In this document: one piece after another, positions 14,332 through 17,218 of the stretch
Layout: every line of letters begins with the position of its first letter
Numbering within the stretch: the first letter of the stretch is position 1
Source: Alteribacillus sp041949975
Lineage (GTDB): Bacteria; Bacillota; Bacilli; Bacillales; Marinococcaceae
Length of the DNA: 17,218 nucleotides
Direction: 5' to 3'
Assembly: GCF_041949975.1 (NCBI RefSeq)
Contig: NZ_JBHFQG010000056.1
Location: 1 to 17,218 of the forward strand
Notes under the pieces: model-generated
The model's database searches: none
Seen by the model: only the letters and a program-made list of their open reading frames with translations
What the model was told of the DNA's origin: nothing
Translations under genes and position numbers: made by a program

Positions 14332-14429
14332 ATTTACTCTCCTAAGGAATGCTAGAATTGAGGTACTCATGGGATATTTGCATTTATTATGATAACATAC
14401 GAGACAAATAGATACAGAGGAGGTTAACT

Positions 14430-15361
14430 ATGCATATTGTCGTGTATGGAGCAGGGCTTTAGGAATATATTTCGGAGGACGGTTCCTTGAAGCCGGCCAT
14501 CATGTTTCCTTTTTTGTCAGGGAAAAACGTGCAGAACAGCTGCAAAAAGAAGGCTTGAAAATTAACAGCGTTAAGGGGAATTACGAGCAGAAGGATATAT
14601 CAATACATACAGCTCCAGAAACAATTAATAATGCTGATATAATATTATTAGCTGTTAAGGGCTATCATCTAGAACAAGCTGTCTCTCAAATAAAAGAAAT
14701 TTCTAAAAGAACCCGGGCTTTTATTTTACCTCTTATGAATGGTGTGGAGCATATTAATAGATTACAAGAAGCTGCTGGGAAAGAAAGAGTGCTCGGTGGA
14801 CTTGCTTTTATTATTGCTACCCTGAACGAGAAAGGCCACGTTAAGCATACGAGCAAACAGCATGACATTCTTTTTGGTCCGCTGCATGAAAGCCAGCATG
14901 AAATATGTGAAAAATTAGAAAAAACAAGTAAAAATATCAATTCGAACAGCTTTAAAAAAGAGGATATATTAACACAAATATGGAAAAAGTATATGTTTAT
15001 TACTGCTTTTTCAGGGATTACATCAACGGTACAAGCCCCAATAGGTCCGATTATGAAGTCAAAGGCTTCTTTAAAAACGGCCAAAAAATCTCTTCAAGAA
15101 ATGAAGGATTTATCTATTAAAGAAGGAGTAAGCTTAACAGATAAGGATGTGGAACAAGCATTTACACAATTAAAAAGCTTTCCAGCGGATGCTACCTCTT
15201 CTATGCATCAAGATTTGAGAAAAGGATACCCATTGGAAGTAGAACATATACATGGCGGTGCGCTTCGTATTGCATCTAAACACAACGTGACGCTGCCGGT
15301 AATTGAGACCCTTTACGGAATCATAAAAGTACGTGAAGAAGGTGCTGTTGACATGGACTGA
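14430..15361 (+). pseudogene. panE: 2-dehydropantoate 2-reductase, one-base frameshift near the start
   Basis: A start ATG at 14430 with GAGGAGG 6 nt upstream opens MHIVVYGAG and then hits TAG at 14460-14462. Restoring one G in the GGG at 14454-14456 gives GAGALG, the Rossmann NADPH-binding loop, and the frame then continues LGIYFGGRFLEAGHHVSFFVR to the TGA at 15361. The repaired protein is 310 residues, the family's normal size. It keeps the marks of ketopantoate reductases: LLAVKGYHLEQA, PLMNGVEH, the KKYMFITAFSGITS lysine region and SSMHQDLRKGYPLEVEHIHG. PanE makes pantoate for coenzyme A. The rest of the gene is undamaged, so the lesion is recent, a sequencing error, or a switchable homopolymer. 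A shorter product from an internal ATG (14555) would lack the cofactor loop. Another paralogue may exist elsewhere, since many Bacilli carry more than one. Confidence 0.85.
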
Positions 15362-15367
15362 TGCCAC

Positions 15368-15404
15368 AAAAGCGGTTCCCGACAACATTCAGGAACCGCT
15401 TTTT
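15368..15404. terminator. Strong bidirectional terminator between panE and the aldehyde dehydrogenase
   Basis: AAAAGCGGTTCC (15368-15379) and GGAACCGCTTTT (15392-15403) form a perfect 12-bp stem with a 12-nt loop. T-runs face both directions, serving both convergent genes. Confidence 0.92.
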
Positions 15405-15405
15405 C

Positions 15406-16920
15406 TTATTTTTTAATTAAATTCATATATGATTGGACAAAAATTTTCCAGTTACGCTGTTTTCCCCAATAGCTTTCTACAAGATCTTTAAATATCGAAT
15501 ACTTTCCTATGGGGAACCAATTTATTTCATTGTCTGATGTTCCTTTGTTTGCCATAACAGAAGTTTCGATACAAAAAGACCGTATTCCTTCGCTTCCATG
15601 ATATTTACCTATTCCGCTTTGTTTTACTCCACCATACGGAAGGTAAAAGTTAGCGACGGTTGTCATCACATCATTAATCGAAACAGAGCCCGTTATTAAT
15701 TGACTTGCTGCGCGTTCTCCTTTATTCAAATCCTGGGTAAATACACTTGCCCCTAATCCATATTTTGTATTATTAGCCAAATCGACTGCTTCTTCTTCTG
15801 TATCGAATACAGCTATTGGCATAACTGGGCCAAATGTTTCTTCTTTCATTATTTTCATGTCTTCTCTTATTCCGGTCAGGATAACAGGTTCAATAAAAGA
15901 AGAGTTTTCTTCTGAATCTCCAGGAGCTTTCCCTGTTTCTAAAACAGCACCTTCATCTAATGCTTCTTGAACTTGTTTTTTTACTTTATTAACCTGACGT
16001 TTTGTTGTCATAGCTCCTACATCTGCATCATCGCTATGGCCTTGTCTTATCTTAGCAGTTTCTTGTTTTACCTTTTGCAGAAATTGATTATATATACCAG
16101 CCTGCACATAGACTCTTTCTATCGAAAGACAAATTTGACCGCTGTTGTTAAACGCTCCCCATACTGCAGCTTTTGCTGCCCGGTTGAGGTTAGCATCTTC
16201 GTATACGATCATGGCATCTTTTCCGCCAAGCTCTAAAGTAGTAGGGGTAAGATTTTTTGAAGCTTGGGCTTGAATACTCTTCCCTGTGTCTTCAGAGCCT
16301 GTAAAATGGATGTAGTCCGGCTTTCCTTTTGTTAATGACTGACCGAGTTCTTTTCCGCCTAAGACAACTTGTACTACGTTTTCAGGGAAAAGGTTCATCA
16401 GGTGCTGGAGCAGAACCCCTACCATGGAAGTTTCTTCGGAAGGTTTTATTATAACGGTATTGCCGGATACCAATGCTTCAACAATGGGAGAAATTGCTAA
16501 TTGAAAAGGGAAATTCCATGGTGAAATAATAAGTACGCTTCCCCGGGGTTTTCTTACAATATAAGAACTTTTCCCCATAAAATGCACGGGAGTTTTTACT
16601 TTTTCTTTTGCAAGAATGGTGGGAGCTTCTTTTTCAATATGCCTTATGGCTTCTGCTGCTGCCATTACTTCTGTTAATAGTGCATCAGTCTTTGTTTTTC
16701 CAGTTGAAGCAGCAATGATATCTGTGATTTCATTTTGTAGATCAACAATAATATCACGGAGCTGCGTTAAATAAGAAAGCCGTTTTTGTAACGGTAATTT
16801 AGACCAACTTTCAAATGCATTGCGGCTGTTTTCATAGATTTCGTTTACTTCATGAGGTACTGTTTCACTATAATTACCAATTTGTCTTCCATCTTTCGGA
16901 GAAGTTGCTAAACGGCTCAT
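15406..16920 (-). CDS. NAD(P)-dependent aldehyde dehydrogenase
   Basis: The 504-residue enzyme has all the marks of the aldehyde dehydrogenase superfamily. These are SPWNFPFQ (oxyanion asparagine N136), IIKPSEET with the cofactor-binding lysine K159, FTGSEDTGK (206-214), the general-base glutamate in LELGGKD (E230), the nucleophile cysteine in NNSGQIC (C264), and EETFGP (360-365). It oxidises an aldehyde to the acid in the cytosol. The order and spacing are those of classical PutA-like/ALDH3-type enzymes. The C-terminus extends about 40 residues past the usual end with a basic, aromatic tail (WFPIGKYSIFKDLVESYWGK) that could contact membrane, as in class 3-type and carotenoid-aldehyde enzymes; this is inference. 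The ATG at 16920-16918 follows AAAGGGG by 7 nt. It stands alone, with an IS element immediately upstream. The substrate is unknown. Confidence 0.9.
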   Translation of the reverse strand: MSRLATSPKDGRQIGNYSETVPHEVNEIYENSRNAFESWSKLPLQKRLSYLTQLRDIIVDLQNEITDIIAASTGKTKTDALLTEVMAAAEAIRHIEKEAPTILAKEKVKTPVHFMGKSSYIVRKPRGSVLIISPWNFPFQLAISPIVEALVSGNTVIIKPSEETSMVGVLLQHLMNLFPENVVQVVLGGKELGQSLTKGKPDYIHFTGSEDTGKSIQAQASKNLTPTTLELGGKDAMIVYEDANLNRAAKAAVWGAFNNSGQICLSIERVYVQAGIYNQFLQKVKQETAKIRQGHSDDADVGAMTTKRQVNKVKKQVQEALDEGAVLETGKAPGDSEENSSFIEPVILTGIREDMKIMKEETFGPVMPIAVFDTEEEAVDLANNTKYGLGASVFTQDLNKGERAASQLITGSVSINDVMTTVANFYLPYGGVKQSGIGKYHGSEGIRSFCIETSVMANKGTSDNEINWFPIGKYSIFKDLVESYWGKQRNWKIFVQSYMNLIKK

Positions 16921-17056
16921 AAGTTTACCCCTTTCTGATTAGCTTTTTTTCAATCTTTTAGCTTTCATAACTGGTAAATTTCAGCTTAAGAGGAGACTTA
17001 ATTTTTACCTTCCTTTTCTGCTTCAAAGTTAAACTTTTCTAGCCACATAAAATAAA
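16921..17056. other. Intergenic region upstream of the aldehyde dehydrogenase
   Basis: No gene and no hairpin of note. It must hold the promoter of the dehydrogenase on the minus strand, but I found no convincing -35/-10 pair. The AT-rich stretch ends where the ISL3-type terminal repeat begins. Confidence 0.4.
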
Positions 17057-17218
17057 GGTTCTATGTCAAATGTTGGGGTAGGAGTGCCTTGCTCCTACTC
17101 CTTTATCCTACTTGAAATTCCGTTATTTTATATTGGTGATGTAATAAGACACGTAACCTTAAACGATCATAACGCTTGAAGCCAAAAGCGTTTCGTTTAA
17201 TCACCTTTGTTTGATTGT
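17057..17218. mobile_element. ISL3-family insertion sequence, right end only
   Basis: A terminal inverted repeat begins GGTTCTATGTCAAATGTTGG at 17057, in the style of ISL3-family ends (GGTTCT/GGCTCT...TCAAAT). A transposase C-terminus runs into the element on the minus strand, and the window ends inside it. ISL3 elements usually make 8-bp target duplications; the flank 17049-17056 (AAAATAAA) would be one copy, which needs the other end for confirmation. A 7-bp hairpin GTAGGAG/CTCCTAC (17078-17098) lies between the repeat and the gene. Confidence 0.75.
17103..17218 (-). CDS. ISL3-family transposase, C-terminal fragment (partial)
   Basis: The visible 37 codons read NQTKVIKRNAFGFKRYDRLR followed by LRVLLHHQYKITEFQVG and end at TAA 17105-17103. 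The pattern 'N-x-x-K-x-I-K-R-x-A-[FY]-G-[FY]-x-x-[FY]-x-x-[FL]-R-x-R-x-L-L' is the characteristic end of ISL3 DDE transposases, which cut and paste the element. The gene runs off the window edge, so neither the catalytic core nor integrity can be judged. It is transcribed towards the aldehyde dehydrogenase and ends about 25 nt before the terminal repeat. Confidence 0.8.
   Translation of the reverse strand, partial: NQTKVIKRNAFGFKRYDRLRLRVLLHHQYKITEFQVG

Noticed and set aside
14331..14370. Extended N-terminus of the 3-TM protein (MSTSILAFLRRVN)
   Set aside because: The upstream ATG has no ribosome binding site, whereas the ATG at 14331 has AGGAGAG at proper distance.
16985..17040. Sigma-B-type promoter for the aldehyde dehydrogenase
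   Set aside because: A GTTTAA is present on the minus strand, but the expected GGG-A at 12-15 bp is only partly matched, so it is not reported as a feature.

Overview
The window looks like chromosomal DNA of a low-GC, Gram-positive, endospore-former-type bacterium (Bacillaceae or close kin, probably salt- or alkali-tolerant). Supporting signs are strong AGGAGG-type ribosome binding sites, TTG and GTG starts, a SinI-type antirepressor, an NhaC Na+/H+ antiporter, a Bacillaceae-style interspersed repeat, a very acidic lipoprotein and Fur boxes of the Bacillus type. This assignment is inference from gene content and style, not from a database match.

Left part (1-6530). A lone 42-residue SinI-like antirepressor lies on the minus strand, next to a decayed class D-type sortase. 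Then come brnQ (branched-chain amino acid carrier, minus strand) and nhaC (Na+/H+ antiporter, plus strand), divergent across an intergenic region that carries an interspersed repeat. A 137-residue hypothetical protein and an EamA/DMT permease follow, convergent on a shared bidirectional terminator. A promoter then drives a six-codon ORF and a 37-residue single-span membrane protein. Next come a large palindromic intergenic structure and a 61-residue coiled-coil protein.

Centre (6600-12800). This is a ferric-siderophore uptake locus in two converging units, each with a sigma-A-like promoter overlapped by Fur boxes. The plus-strand unit encodes a FecE/FhuC-type ATPase and a FhuF/FchR-like [2Fe-2S] siderophore-iron reductase, and ends in a clear terminator. 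The minus-strand unit encodes a siderophore-binding lipoprotein and a 678-residue fused double FecCD permease, like E. coli FhuB in architecture. Together they supply every part of one importer plus a cytosolic iron-release step: binding protein, two-domain channel, ATPase and reductase. The two halves are separated by a NERD-domain pseudogene with several lesions and by an unexplained GC-richer block.

Right part (12840-17218). A 35-residue single-span membrane protein has its own promoter and terminator. After it come a metallo-beta-lactamase-fold hydrolase, a 3-TM hypothetical protein whose stop codon interlocks with that of the hydrolase, and a 2-dehydropantoate 2-reductase (panE-like) broken by a one-base deletion. 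A strong bidirectional terminator follows, shared with an aldehyde dehydrogenase. The window ends inside an ISL3-type insertion sequence, with one terminal repeat and the transposase C-terminus visible.

No rRNA, tRNA, CRISPR array or clear prophage was seen. Several genes are in decay (sortase, NERD protein, panE), and at least three small proteins are absent from a standard length-filtered ORF list. I did not find a convincing entirely new multi-gene system. The best leads are the split siderophore locus, the small membrane proteins and the unexplained repeats.
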